A stretch of DNA of 55,676 nt. Source: Phoronis australis. Its lineage: Eukaryota; Phoronida; Phoronidae. The stretch covers positions 111,058 to 166,733 of the forward strand of contig NMRA01000750.1 in the NCBI GenBank assembly GCA_002633005.1. Reading direction: 5' to 3'. The position numbers were made by a program, and so were the translations under genes. The notes under the pieces were generated by a model. That model had not been told where the DNA came from. It saw only the letters and a program-made list of their open reading frames with translations, and searched no databases. Positions 46,221-55,676 of the stretch are shown here, in pieces (the first letter of the stretch is position 1; the number at the start of each line of letters is the position of its first letter).

Positions 46221-46610
46221 ATGTTTCGTCAACAACGAGAGTTCGTTTTTCTTTTTGTATTTGTCGCATTTTGTAAAACAAATGGAATGTGGTTTAAGAA
46301 GCTCAAGAACATGAAGGCCTTAAGTTGTCCGGGAAGAATAAGTACACCTACACTCGATCTATGCGTTGTCGGTTGTTTGGAGCAGAATCGTAATGAATCC
46401 GGGAAGTGTGTGGTTGTTAACTTTAATGAGCACTCGTCTGCTTGTGACTTGTGTGACCTAAACATGAACCTCGCACCTTTGCAGTCAATATGGCATACTT
46501 GGATCCCGGCAGCAGTTAAAGAAGCAATGAAGCTGATCACAGGTGACAAGACACCATCAGCCGATTTCATAAAGGCGTTTAAAGTTAAACCTTGTTTAAA
46601 CTGGAATTAG
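46221..46610 (+). CDS. Possible secreted protein exon with PAN/apple-like cysteines
   Basis: The frame begins MFRQQREFVFLFVFVAFCKT: a basic start followed by a hydrophobic stretch like a signal peptide. It continues CPGRISTPTLDLCVVGCLEQ, SGKCVVVNFNEHSSACDLC. The spacing C..C.........C....FN.....C.LC resembles PAN/apple or related extracellular modules. A donor-like acag|gtgaca at about 46540 suggests the real exon ends there; the last codons run into a MITE-like repeat. Neither expression nor downstream exons can be shown. Confidence 0.4.
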   Translation: MFRQQREFVFLFVFVAFCKTNGMWFKKLKNMKALSCPGRISTPTLDLCVVGCLEQNRNESGKCVVVNFNEHSSACDLCDLNMNLAPLQSIWHTWIPAAVKEAMKLITGDKTPSADFIKAFKVKPCLNWN

Positions 46611-46830
46611 ACCAGGTTTAAAGATGATCTGCATTTCATAAAGGTGGCTTAACTTTTAGACCAGTGGTCTAGTAAAACCTGGTTTAACTCCAGTTTAGAC
46701 CTGATCTAAGTCAGTTTTCATTTCACTAACGAGGTCTGTATTCTGTAGTCCTATATTAAGATCTTAAACCAGCTTTAACTTTAGACTTGGTCAGACCCAG
46801 CTTTAACTGTTAAATATGAGACTTGCATGA
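46590..46830. mobile_element. MITE-like AT-rich repeat with GTTTAAACTGG words
   Basis: Multiple inverted words (aaaccttgtttaaactgg, aaacctggtttaactccagt, ccagctttaac) give partial self-complementarity over about 240 bp. The ends are not sharp and no target duplication was found. Confidence 0.4.
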
Positions 46831-47372
46831 TATAGGTGCAACTGAATGATGCCGCGGTGTGCATTTACGGCACAGTTTTAGAGTGAAAATGGATTATTTT
46901 CAATATTCAGTTTTACGACGACACAAGATCAAACGTAGCAGGGGCGGATAAACAATTTAAAGGGGGCGGTCAAGGACTCTTTAAAAGGGGGACCAAGTCA
47001 ACAATTTGAAAATTATAGATTTGATATCACCAGGAAGAGATAACCAGGAAGGGACAACTAGCTAAACCGCCGTTTTTGGTCTCTTTTACCGGACTAATAT
47101 CAGGAGTTAAGTTTCATTTAAAAGAAAACAGATGATATCATCAGAGAGAATAAAGCTTTTTCTATAGAAAGATGTCAAAATAACTCACTTTTCAACTTTA
47201 AACAGTGGTGTAATTGTACTTTGAAAATATGGACTTCAGCGCACGCAATCGCAATTTCCCACACGCAGTCACGGGTATTTAAGCTTTTCCGTCGATGTAT
47301 AGATGGCGCAGTAGTCAAGTACTCCCTCATTTGCATATCAAATTTGCATGTGGGAGTTCTGAGACTCTCGTC

Positions 47373-47466
47373 CACAGGCGTCCTCAGCTTCTGATCGTCC
47401 CCAATACACTACATGTAGTATTATATGTAGTGTATTGGGGACGATCAGAAGGTGAGGACGCCTGTG
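47373..47466. mobile_element. 94-bp fold-back element with perfect 8-bp target duplication
   Basis: Left arm cacaggcgtcctcagcttct, continuing gatcgtccccaatacactac; right arm is its near-perfect inverse, ending gaggacgcctgtg, around a tiny loop at about 47418-47421. It is flanked by ctctcgtc at 47365-47372 and again at 47467-47474. Fold-back structure plus an identical 8-bp duplication indicates a recent hAT-type (or other 8-bp TSD) MITE insertion. Confidence 0.88.
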
Positions 47467-47909
47467 CTCTCGTCAGTTTAGTTGTTGTCGAGCGCTTGAG
47501 TGCATAAAGCGGTGACCTCCCGCTGAGAGCACGCGCTGATGAAGATACCACAGCCAACTCGATCGCTTCGCAATCAGCGGAGGTGAAAACACTCTCATGA
47601 CCGCAGTTCTGAATTCGAGCTAAGCAAGCCCTATTTCGAGGAGCGGATTGAATTGTTTTCGTCCCCAGACTGTAGATTGCAGAGAAGATTAGAATGAGGT
47701 CAACATCTAACTTTCTGCGGCTACCTATCGTGTTGACAAAAGTTTAAAGTGTCAGAACCGTAGACGGAGCGCGCGGGATGTCTATGGTTCCCGTTCTTCT
47801 TCAGTTGACGAAAACATTGCTATCGGCATAAAGAATGACCGTGGGAAATTCATTTTGAGCTGGACACCTGTATCCAAGAATAAATATTAATACTCTGTAA
47901 TATCTCACC

Positions 47910-48125
47910 CTCCGCGTTTCGTTTCTTTGACGTTGTTTGAGGTTGCGGTATCGTGAAACAACGCCGTCGGGTGAGAGAAGTTGCACCGAATAACTGGAAT
48001 TCGCTGGAGTCCTTTCCTTTAGAATGCCCGGACTCAACTTTGCCATTTTCTTGGCAAATCTCTTGCCTGCCGAAATTTTTCTGAGCATTGAAGGCATCGG
48101 CCTTCTCCTGCGCCAATCAACCTTT
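47910..48125 (-). CDS. Possible internal exon of the same hypothetical gene
   Basis: Acceptor-like tttctgtag near 48126 is followed by a basic frame (DKKVDWRRRRPMPSMLRKIS, KRFAKKMAKLSPGILKERTP, SVQLLSPDGVVSRYRNLKQR) ending at a donor-like cggag(g)|gtgaga. Codon composition and splice-like borders suggest a real exon; the connection to 48211-48604 is not demonstrated. Confidence 0.35.
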
Positions 48126-48210
48126 TTATCTACTACAGAAATGTTATGCCTAATTTTCTACCATTTTAGCACACTTTGTGGATCTGCTACAATTAGCACT
48201 GCCATAATCG

Positions 48211-48604
48211 TTATTTCTTAATTCTGCCACAGTATGCATGCCTGGAAGTTAGTTTTTCTAAGTGTTTTTCCAAATTAAGCCACAACAGTTGTTCATCATT
48301 AAATGCCTCAGATTCCTCGACGCCATGGACATTTCCGTCAACACAAAACGTACCCTTGACATTCTTAAAAATTCGTATATATTTGCTATAATTGCTTCGA
48401 AGGACCGGCAGTAACCGTGGCTGGAATGTCGGCAGCTTCGCGACTAAGTCTACAGCTAACTCCAGTTGAAATTCTCCATACTTCAAAATTCTTGTTTGCA
48501 GGTGCTGATAATTGCCGTCAACGGTTTTCATAATAAGAGACTAGAAATCCGAGTTGTCACACACGCCCACTGGCCTGGTGCTGCCTTACATTTTCACTGG
48601 CCAT
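48211..48604 (-). CDS. Hypothetical protein, 5' end of an unrecognised gene
   Basis: Minus-strand ATG at 48604-48602 in an aagATGGcc context encodes MASEN, followed by a donor (gtaagg). An acceptor 49 nt later (tttctag) resumes in frame with SLIMKTVDGNYQHLQTRILK and a 110-codon frame including LELAVDLVAKLPTFQPRLLP, YSKYIRIFKNVKGTFCVDGN and LLWLNLEKHLEKL. Without splicing the first frame stops at once. A lysine-rich frame further on (48097 down to about 47910, KRFAKKMAKLSPGILKERTP) could be the next exon, but its junction is unclear. I do not recognise the family. The 49-nt intron is very short; the ATG at 48531-48529 is an alternative start. Confidence 0.4.
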
Positions 48605-48996
48605 CTTGCTACAGTCGACTTGCGCAATAGCTGAATTAGTGTCCACATTTGTGGTCACGTGCCGGGTACAGGCCCATGAGACAAGTTGCAGCAACAAATT
48701 CAGTACGAATCCATAAACCCTTTAATAATTTACACAAAATTAAATGCGAGAGGGCGCTGCTGCATAGGCATGTCGACTCAGTGATTGTGCTCCTCATAAT
48801 ATATCAGATAATAATATCGGAATTTACGGACAACCAAGCCTTAGGAATTTGTGCGTTGCTGTATTAAGACATAGAGACAGAAGAATTATCACAAATGTAA
48901 GTTTTATGGTCAGCCCATAGTCTACAGGACAAAACTGTATTTGCTACGAGGCCTATCCCTCCTCTCTCCATTGTTGTTACGTAATCCGCCATTACA

Positions 48997-49653
48997 ATGC
49001 CAAGAAGCAAAGACAGGGGCCGCGCAAATACTCGCAGCTCTATTGCTGATTATATGAGCCCCAATCAAGATATCTCAAACAAAGATCTTTTGGAATCATT
49101 AAACAAGCGATTCGATAATATGGAAAAAGAATTCAACAAACTCAGAACAGAATATGAAGACACGAAAAGAGAGAACGAAAAATTGAAAACGTTTATTAAA
49201 GATCTGAGCGCGAAAATTGATGACCTAGAAAATCGGTCCAGGCGTGATAATGTAATCGTCCATGGCTTGAAAGAAGAAAACAATGAATCGTGGGAAATGT
49301 CTGAAGCTCTCGTAGTAAATCTTGCCAAAGATCATTTAGGTATCGATATCCACGTCGAGAGGGCACACAGACTGGGAAAGAAAATAAGTGGAAAGACCCG
49401 TCCGATCATTGCTAAGGTGTCTTCTAAAGACAAGACCTACATTTTGAAGAAACGCAAAAACCTACAAAACCCAGCCATCCACATTACCGAAGATTTTTCA
49501 GTTAGAGTGCGCAATGCCAGAAAGGAACTGTATAAATTCTCGAAGGGAAACGACATGGAAAATGCAAGCATACGGTATGACAAACTCATTCACGATAGGA
49601 AAACTTATATGTACGACGAAGACAACAAGAGAGTGTTTGAATGCAACAGATAG
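48997..49653 (+). CDS. LINE ORF1 protein (coiled coil plus RNA-binding-like domain)
   Basis: 218 codons, intact. After a basic N-terminus (MPRSKDRGRANTR) comes a long heptad region (LLESLNKRFDNMEKEFNKLR through LSAKIDDLENRSRRDN), then NVIVHGLKEE and VERAHRLGKK, the layout of L1-like ORF1 proteins that trimerise and coat element RNA. The stop lies 42 nt before ORF2. Confidence 0.85.
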   Translation: MPRSKDRGRANTRSSIADYMSPNQDISNKDLLESLNKRFDNMEKEFNKLRTEYEDTKRENEKLKTFIKDLSAKIDDLENRSRRDNVIVHGLKEENNESWEMSEALVVNLAKDHLGIDIHVERAHRLGKKISGKTRPIIAKVSSKDKTYILKKRKNLQNPAIHITEDFSVRVRNARKELYKFSKGNDMENASIRYDKLIHDRKTYMYDEDNKRVFECNR

Positions 49654-49695
49654 GATGGAGGCCAAGGCCCACCCCTGTATACAAACGGCATATCC

Positions 49696-50877
49696 TTGAT
49701 GAGCTGGAACGCACATGGTCTCGCCAAAAAGATTGAACAATCTGAGGTTATTGACTTTATATCTAGGTGTCATGTAGTAGCAGTCAGTGAAACATGGGCA
49801 AATAAACCAAACCAGTTTAGTGTACCAGGCTGTGTAAATTTCGATGTGCAAAACATAAAGAGAAGAAAATTTGGAAGAAACTCCGGAGGAGTGAGTGTAT
49901 TTATCAAACATGAATTAGGAAAATATTTTAGACGTTTGAAGGTTGATAATATTCACGGTGTAGTCATAAAGGGCGACAAAAGGTTGTTTAAGACGGACAA
50001 CGATGTTATTATTTGTTTTATTTATGTAGCCCCAGAAGGGTCGCCAGTGTATGAAAACTCCGCAGAGAAAAATGGGGTAACCCTGCTTGGCCAAGAGTTG
50101 TTGAATTTGTCTCAGAAGTTTTGTGATTGTCATTTTGTTGTCATGGTTGACCTAAATGCTAGAGTTGAGAACTTGCAAGACTATATTCTAGATGACAGTG
50201 CGGATTTCTTACCGTGTCAAGATTGGTACGATAGTGACACATTTTGTTGGCCCAGGCAGTCTAAGGATGAAACTGTAAATCATTTTGGCAAAACTTTAAT
50301 TGAATTGTGTTGTGACTTAAACATGCATATAGTTAACGGTAGGAGTCAGAGTGATAAACATGGCGAGTTTACATGTCACGCTTCAGGTGGTTGTAGCACT
50401 GTAGACTATTTGATAGTATCGACAAGTCTCTTTCAACATATTTCAGATTTTAGTGTAGGCACATTTGACGAGTCTGACCATTTTCCTATTGTTTGTAATG
50501 TTGCAGGTAATTGTAGCGTTAGCCAATCAGCATCGAAATCAAACACTCGACTGGAGTGGGATAGTGGCCGAGTAGCAGAATTCCATGAAGTGTTCTCAAA
50601 TTGCCTATCAGAAAGTCTAGATCGAATAGTTGAACAGATTACTCGTGGTGACATAGAAAATGCAGCAGATGGTGTCACAAATCTGTATAAACAAACTGCT
50701 ACATCCATGGCAATGTTTAAAAATAAACGTACTTATGCTAAAAGGCAGAGCAAACAACCCCCTTGGTGGGATCAAGAATTACATACTGCGAAAAAACGAA
50801 AAAATCATTCTTTGAATATTTTTCGGAGAGACTCTTCCCCTGGAAAATTGGCAGTATACAAAGAAAATAAGAAATAA
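49696..50877 (+). pseudogene. LINE ORF2, APE-type endonuclease part
   Basis: The start MMSWNAHGLAKK gives the N motif. Then VSETWANK (catalytic Glu), VMVDLNAR, DYLIVS and ESDHFPIV are the remaining APE boxes in order. After the nuclease it enters the linker before RT (RQSKQPPWWDQELHTAKKRK) and stops at a TAA (50875-50877), where the second copy of this block has a sense codon (aagaaacaattt). The endonuclease itself appears undamaged. Confidence 0.85.
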
Positions 50878-51195
50878 TTTCGCATGCTATACAAAGAAAA
50901 AGAAAAAGAGCACCAATCGAAGTTGCTAGAAAATATTTTAGATAGTAGAAATAATCCAAAGCAATTCTGGGCTTTGGTAAAATCAAAATTTAATAGTAGT
51001 CCGAAGGAAACTGCGATAACTCCAGAACGGTGGTACACGTATTTTAATTTGTTGCTCAATGAACGGATGGAACCGAACGACACTATGTCAAATGCGGTCG
51101 TAAGACAACAAGAAAATCATGACAATTACTGTGATGCTTGTGACAAAAATTTACCCAGTGATATGAACACTTGTTTCTCATGTGAGGAAATTGAC
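50450..51195 (+). repeat. LINE internal tandem duplication, copy A
   Basis: From gattttagtgtaggcacatt to tgtgaggaaattgac. Nearly identical to 51198-51971 but with an in-frame TAA and lacking the 15-nt and 6-nt insertions present in copy B. It ends at the N at 51196. Confidence 0.85.
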
Positions 51196-51197
51196 NA

Positions 51198-51971
51198 GAT
51201 TTTAGTGTAGGCACATTTGACGAGTCTGACCATTTTCCTATTGTTTGTAATGTTGCAGGTAATTGTGTGTATGACAGTCGTTGTAGCGTTAGCCAATCAG
51301 CATCGAAATCAAACACTCGACTGGAGTGGGATAGTGGCCGAGTAGCAGAATTCCATGAAGTGTTCTCAAATTGCCTATCAGAAAGTCTAGATCGAGTAGT
51401 TGAACAGATTGCTCGTGGCGACATAGAAAGTGCAACAGAAGGTATCACAAATCTGTATAAACAAACTGCTACATCGATGGCAATGTTCAAAAATAAACGT
51501 ACTTATGCTAAAAGGCAGAGCAAACAACCCCCTTGGTGGGTCAAACAATTACATACTGCGAAAAAACTAAAAAATCACTCTTTGAATATTTTTCGGAGAG
51601 ATTCTTCCCCTGGAAAATTGGCAGTATACAAAGAAAATAAGAAACAATTTCGCATGCTATACAAAGAAAAAGAAAAAGAGCACCAATCGAAGTTGCTAGA
51701 AAATATTTTGGATAGTAGAAATAATCCAAAGCAATTCTGGGCTCTGGTAAAATCAAAATTTAATAGTAGTCCGAAGGAAACTGCGATAACTCCAGAACGG
51801 TGGTACACGTACATGTATTTTAATTTGTTGCTCAATGAACGGATGGAACCGAACGTCACTATGTCAAATGCGGTCGTAAGACAACAAGAAAATCATGACA
51901 ATTACTGTGATGCTTGTGACAAAAATTTACCCAGTGATATGAACACTTGTTTCTCATGTGAGGAAATTGAC
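51198..51971 (+). repeat. LINE internal tandem duplication, copy B
   Basis: Begins gattttagtgtaggcacatt right after the N, and carries an open frame through to the RT. Differences from copy A are scattered substitutions plus two small in-frame insertions, a pattern of two alleles or two element copies rather than a very recent duplication. Confidence 0.85.
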
Positions 51972-52640
51972 TGCGCTATAATGGATCTGCCAAACGGCAA
52001 AGCGGCCGGCATTGATCACGTTGTGTTTGAGATGTTGAAGTGTACGAGGGTAGCTATTGTTCCTGTATTGGAACTGCTTTTCAATGGAATTCTCGCTACA
52101 GGTCACTACCCACAGGGCTGGTGTGACGCAATAATTGTTCCTATATTTAAACAGGGTAACACTGAAGATGAGAACAATTGTAGAGGTATCTCATTGTTGA
52201 ACAACCGGCTTAGGACCTGGGCTGAGGCAAATGACGAACTTCGTGAATCACAGGCGGGATTCCGCAAGGGCTATTGCACTCAGGACCAAATGTTTACGCT
52301 TCAGGCCATGTGCCAAAAATATATCACTAAGCCCGGGGTCGTTTTTATTGGGCTTTTGTCGACTTTTCGAAGGCGTTTGACAGAGTTCCCTACATGCTAC
52401 TCTGGTATAGATTACTTAAAATCTTGAAATCCATGTACAGCAAATTACGTTCATGCGTAAGGACCCGAGAAGGGTTAACCGACTTTTGTGACTGTTCTGT
52501 CGGCACCAGACAAGGGTGTATGATCAGTCCACTATTATTTATCATGTATCTGAACGAATTTATCAAAGTCCTAGATTATGCCCAAAATATTAGAGGGATT
52601 TATATCAATGAAGAGGCTCCGCACGTCAAATCGCTGTTGT
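51267..52640 (+). pseudogene. LINE ORF2, reverse transcriptase part
   Basis: RT blocks in order: LPNGKAAGIDHVVFEMLK, WCDAIIVPIFKQGN, CRGISLLNN (a short deletion follows), ESQAGFRKGYCTQDQMFTLQ, then in another frame FVDFSKAFDRVPY (first catalytic Asp) and GTRQGCMISPLLFIMYLNEF. The frame break is near 52345. The sequence stops at the N (52642) before the FADD box, so the enzyme is incomplete. Confidence 0.85.
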
Positions 52641-52642
52641 AN

Positions 52643-52950
52643 CTGGCCCGAGGGGGGGTTTTAAACCCCCTGAACCCGCCCCCGTAGATCCGCCACTGGC
52701 TACGGATCTTGGTAAATTGGCCTGCCGAACTTTGTAGACTACGGTGTGTTCAAATAGCAACAAATCCGTAACGGCGAAATAAAACAACACGTTTTTATAA
52801 GGGCTCGGTGTATTTTTAAGTGTTTTACATCGATGTTTGATGATTTATTGGTGTTAAACGATGAATTCAAGCGATAAGTTGACACCAGTAACCCATGTTG
52901 TGAACTGCTGAACAGACTGCGTGTGAAATTGGATAATTTCAAGATTAGTT
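52643..52950. other. Foreign segment replacing part of the LINE RT
   Basis: Begins ggcccgagggggggttttaa and continues cgtagatccgccactggc, the terminal sequence of the GGCGGAT hAT/MITE family also seen near 33060-33091. The remaining 250 bp is unrecognised. The LINE resumes at about 52952. Confidence 0.55.
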
Positions 52951-52951
52951 T

Positions 52952-53922
52952 GGTCCAAAGCCACTAAAACTCTGGCACGTCAAGGTCGTAAAGCTGCTAT
53001 GTCCATCTCTAAAATTAGAAACCGGTGCACGGAATTACCATTGAGCCTATCACTTGAACTGTTTGATAAAACTGCAGTACCAACTATGTGCTACGGCGCG
53101 GAAATCTGAGGATTCAAAGAATACGAATGGCTTGAAAATGTTTATGTTAAATTCTGTAAAATTGCTCTTGGAGTTGGAAACTCTTGCTCAAACGCAGCTG
53201 TATTGGGTGAATGTGGAATTTATCCGCTCTATGCAAAGTATTATGTCACGTGTGTAAAATATTGGCTAAAGTTATTGAAAATGCCACCTACTAGATACGT
53301 TAAAGCGGCTTATGACATGTTAGTTGATTTAGATAGGAATGGAAGAAATACTTGGGTATCTTCTGTTAGACAATTGCTATCAAAATACGGTTTTTATCAA
53401 ATTTGGTTGAATCAAGGTGTCACGTGCGAAGTCTCGTTTTTAAGTTTCTTCGTGCAAAGAGTTAATGACTGTTATGAGCAAGGTTGGCGATCAGAAATTG
53501 AGCATAATGCAAAACTTAAATTCTACTCTAACTTTAAGATTCTGTACTGTTTTGAACCATATCTTAAGTTACCGCTACACAATAGTCTTATTCAAGCGTT
53601 TACTCGTTTACGTTGCTCCAACCACAGACTATAAGTGGAAGTGGGTAGACACGAGAAAGTGGAATATTACAATAGATTACGTATGGCTTGCAATGATGGT
53701 CTTGTAGAGGATGAATACCATTTCCTGTTGGTTTGCAAGGGATATTGTGAACTTAGGTCACGTTTTATGAAGGAATTTCAATGGAGGCATCCAACTCAAG
53801 AATCCTGTATACGCCTGCTCGCTAATCCAGATATATCTGCTGTTAAATATGTGTATTTTGCCCTTAAAAGACGAGAACAACTCTTAAATGGGTTGACTGC
53901 TTGTGCAAATGTGCCTGATTAA
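52952..53922 (+). pseudogene. LINE ORF2, C-terminal part
   Basis: TLARQGRKAAMSISKIRNR, then FDKTAVPTMCYGAEI, a TGA, and FKEYEWLENVYVKFCKIALG; further on LRCSNHRL, a TAA, VEVGRHEKVEYYNRLRMACN and EDEYHFLLVCKGY. This is the C-terminal zinc-knuckle-like end typical of Jockey/CR1/L2 ORF2 proteins, with two stops. Confidence 0.8.
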
Positions 53923-53999
53923 TTGTTTTGTTTTGTTTATTGTACTTTGGGCCAGAGGCCTTCAATACAAATACATTTATAGAGAATAGTTTAGGTACC

Positions 54000-54790
54000 T
54001 TGAAAAACAGACTAGAAAACAGTAAAAATGGCCACTAAGTGGCGCAAAATACCTCGAATCCATCCGAAAATGGGAGGATGGCGTCACCTCATTAATAGAT
54101 GCCTATGCGCCAAATTTTATTGAAATCTATCGATAACCTTTGAAGATACAGAGGTAAACGTATAAAATAAAATTGCCACTAGGATGCACGCCTGTAGTCC
54201 GATCAGTCCGAAAATCGTCGTCGACCGTGGTCAATTTTATGTAAACACATTTGCTACATTTAATAAAGTTCCTGTAGAGCGTTTAGGAGATACTGCCATG
54301 GACGCAAAAAACAACACTGCCACTAGGGGGCGCCACAGTAGTCGAAGTCGTCGGATAATTATCGTGAACCGTTCTCTTCATAGTAAGAACATACTGTGCC
54401 AATTTTCGAATCATCCCTAGAGTGGTTTGATTGACAGAGGGGCGGACGCCAAAAACGGACTCGAAAATATTTAAAATGGCCTCTAGATGGCACAAAATGC
54501 CTTGAATCCATCCGATAGCGTCACCTCATGATGCCTATGTGCCAAATTTCATGCAAATTGGTTGGCCTTTGAACTTAGCTACAAAGGCAAACATAAAAAA
54601 GCTAAACATGGCACTAAGGGGCACAGCGGTATTTGGGTCGGTCCGAAACTCTTCGCCCTCTGTCGTCAACCCCATAGAAACACACCTGCCGAATTTCAGA
54701 ACTGAAGATCCTGCAAGACTAGGTTTAGGGTACAGCCGCGGACGCCGCCGGGACGCTCAGACCGCCCGGACGCCCAGACAGAGATGACGG
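54000..54790. repeat. Dispersed repeat with CTCF-like blocks, second array
   Basis: Diverged units sharing ccaaattt(c/t)at(t/g)..aaat, cgaatccatccga and cactaggggg-type blocks near 54021, 54174, 54319 and 54608. It is the same family as 19320-20720; the block at 54319-54334 (gccactagggggcgcc) is the best-preserved copy. It abuts the LINE 3' end. Confidence 0.65.
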
Positions 54791-55676
54791 CAATATGCAC
54801 ACACATATGAATATGTAGGCGCACAAAAATGTACTGTACCTTGGCTCTTGTTCTGTTTTTTTTCTTGACAATAATGTATTCAAAACATCACTTATGACGT
54901 CTTGGGGTCTTTAATTAAGGTTACTCCTGAAAAAGGCACACCAATTTTGCTAAATATCATCAAAAGGTTCACTGTTAGAAATACACCCTTTGCGTAATCC
55001 TGGTTACGGGTCTGGATGACAATTCGTTATAGATTTCATCAAACTCATTTACTAACTATAATATCTGTTTTCCAGGTACGTCAAGGAACTTAAACGTACC
55101 CGGAACTGGGAATTGTTAGAGGACCTTATTTCACGGGAGGCTGTCACTAGTATCGTGTTGAGTCTTATCAAATATAAAGAATATTCATGAAAGCCTTTAT
55201 GTTCTTAAATCCTAAAATGCCTCTCAAGAAAGTATCATAATGCCCATGGTACGCTATTTTTCTGCAGTTCTATGATCTGTCAAATCTTCGCACGTGCAAG
55301 GTCAGCCGAGTACACTATTTCACGTCGGGTACATTTGTATTTCACGCGACAATGACCGCAACACTGAAGAGCCTCTACACCCCGGTAGTGAACATCAGTA
55401 GACTGAACTGAGGTCTCATTGATGTCAGCCATGAAATTTACTGTTACTGACTATTAATGTCAGATTAAAGTATTATAATTAAAATTTCGGCAAAATTCAT
55501 GGAAAATTGCCTCCGGCGACCATTTCAATTATTTTGTTATGTACCAGCACACTAACAGCGATCCGACTGCGGATCAGTCACGGTCGGAACTATAACGCCG
55601 TCCATCGGTCGTTCTCTGTCTTTATCCACCCAGTGTCAGATCATGCGCGCGCACCCAGCCTTGGGGGGGGGGGGGG
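54791..55676. other. Unannotated end of window with terminal poly-G
   Basis: No gene or repeat recognised. The last bases are a run of about 14 G, which may be a homopolymer or a sequence-end artefact. Confidence 0.6.

Larger units (their letters stand above)
48930..53985 (+). mobile_element. Two-ORF non-LTR retrotransposon (Jockey/CR1/L2-like), broken
   Basis: ORF1 (48997-49653) is followed after 42 nt by ORF2 (EN, RT, C-terminal CCHC-like tail) up to 53922, with a short 3' end (attgtactttgggccagagg, then ccttcaatacaaatac). An APE-type endonuclease and a C-terminal EDEYHFLLVC motif place it in the Jockey/CR1/L2 superfamily. Damage: a duplicated 0.75-kb block at 50450-51965, frame breaks in the RT, loss of the RT FADD region around 52642-52950, and stops near 53109 and 53632. 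Single N bases lie at 51196 and 52642, at the edges of the two discontinuities. Confidence 0.88.

Noticed and set aside
46229-46570. 113-codon minus-strand frame
   Set aside because: Antisense of the better-supported plus-strand signal-peptide frame.
49498-49911. 137-codon minus-strand frame
   Set aside because: Antisense shadow of the LINE ORF1/ORF2 boundary.
50433-51490. Minus-strand frames in the LINE duplication
   Set aside because: Antisense of the ORF2 linker; they duplicate only because the element does.

Overview
The window is nuclear DNA of an animal: genes are split by GT-AG introns, one gene spreads 13 short exons over 18 kb, and the rest is AT-rich sequence full of transposon debris. 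Protein similarity (a single AP-3 mu gene with a vertebrate-like 418-residue product, a ucpB-type mitochondrial carrier) together with CR1/L2/Jockey-type LINE, Penelope and short-LTR Gypsy elements suggests a marine invertebrate. A hemichordate or similar invertebrate deuterostome is my first guess; the sequence alone does not prove it.

Layout. (1) 1-7835, plus strand: the last five coding exons of an SLC25 mitochondrial carrier of the UCP/dicarboxylate-like (ucpB-like) type; its N-terminal exon was not found and may lie upstream of the window. (2) 7836-12105: the intergenic gap between two convergent genes, holding three non-autonomous DNA transposons. (3) 12106-30644, minus strand: a complete AP-3 adaptor mu subunit gene (AP3M), reconstructed exon by exon with consistent splice phases and a 418-aa product. 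The penultimate exon position is filled by three homologous, separately spliced exons. (4) About 30645-30860: its promoter. (5) 31-39 kb: intergenic repeats and a hAT relic. (6) 39239-42115, minus strand: a decayed Ty3/Gypsy-type retrotransposon with terminal repeats of only about 115 bp. (7) 42.1-48.6 kb: Penelope-like relics, a possible secreted PAN/apple-like exon, a 94-bp fold-back insertion with an 8-bp target duplication, and a possible unrecognised minus-strand gene. (8) 48.9-53.98 kb, plus strand: a two-ORF non-LTR retrotransposon broken at two places that each carry a single N. (9) 54.0-54.8 kb: a dispersed repeat with CTCF-like motifs, then featureless DNA to a terminal poly-G run.

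The two host genes have no evident functional link: one is an inner-membrane metabolite carrier, the other the cargo-reading subunit of the AP-3 coat for endosome-to-lysosome traffic. The most interesting biology is in AP3M. Three alternative exons, diverged mostly at synonymous sites, encode the mu-homology-domain strand that in the paralogue mu2 lines the pocket for the bulky hydrophobic residue of YxxPhi sorting signals. This suggests splicing-tuned cargo choice, apparently undescribed. A 54-bp minisatellite that has amplified the exon-2 5' splice site of the same gene is the second notable observation.
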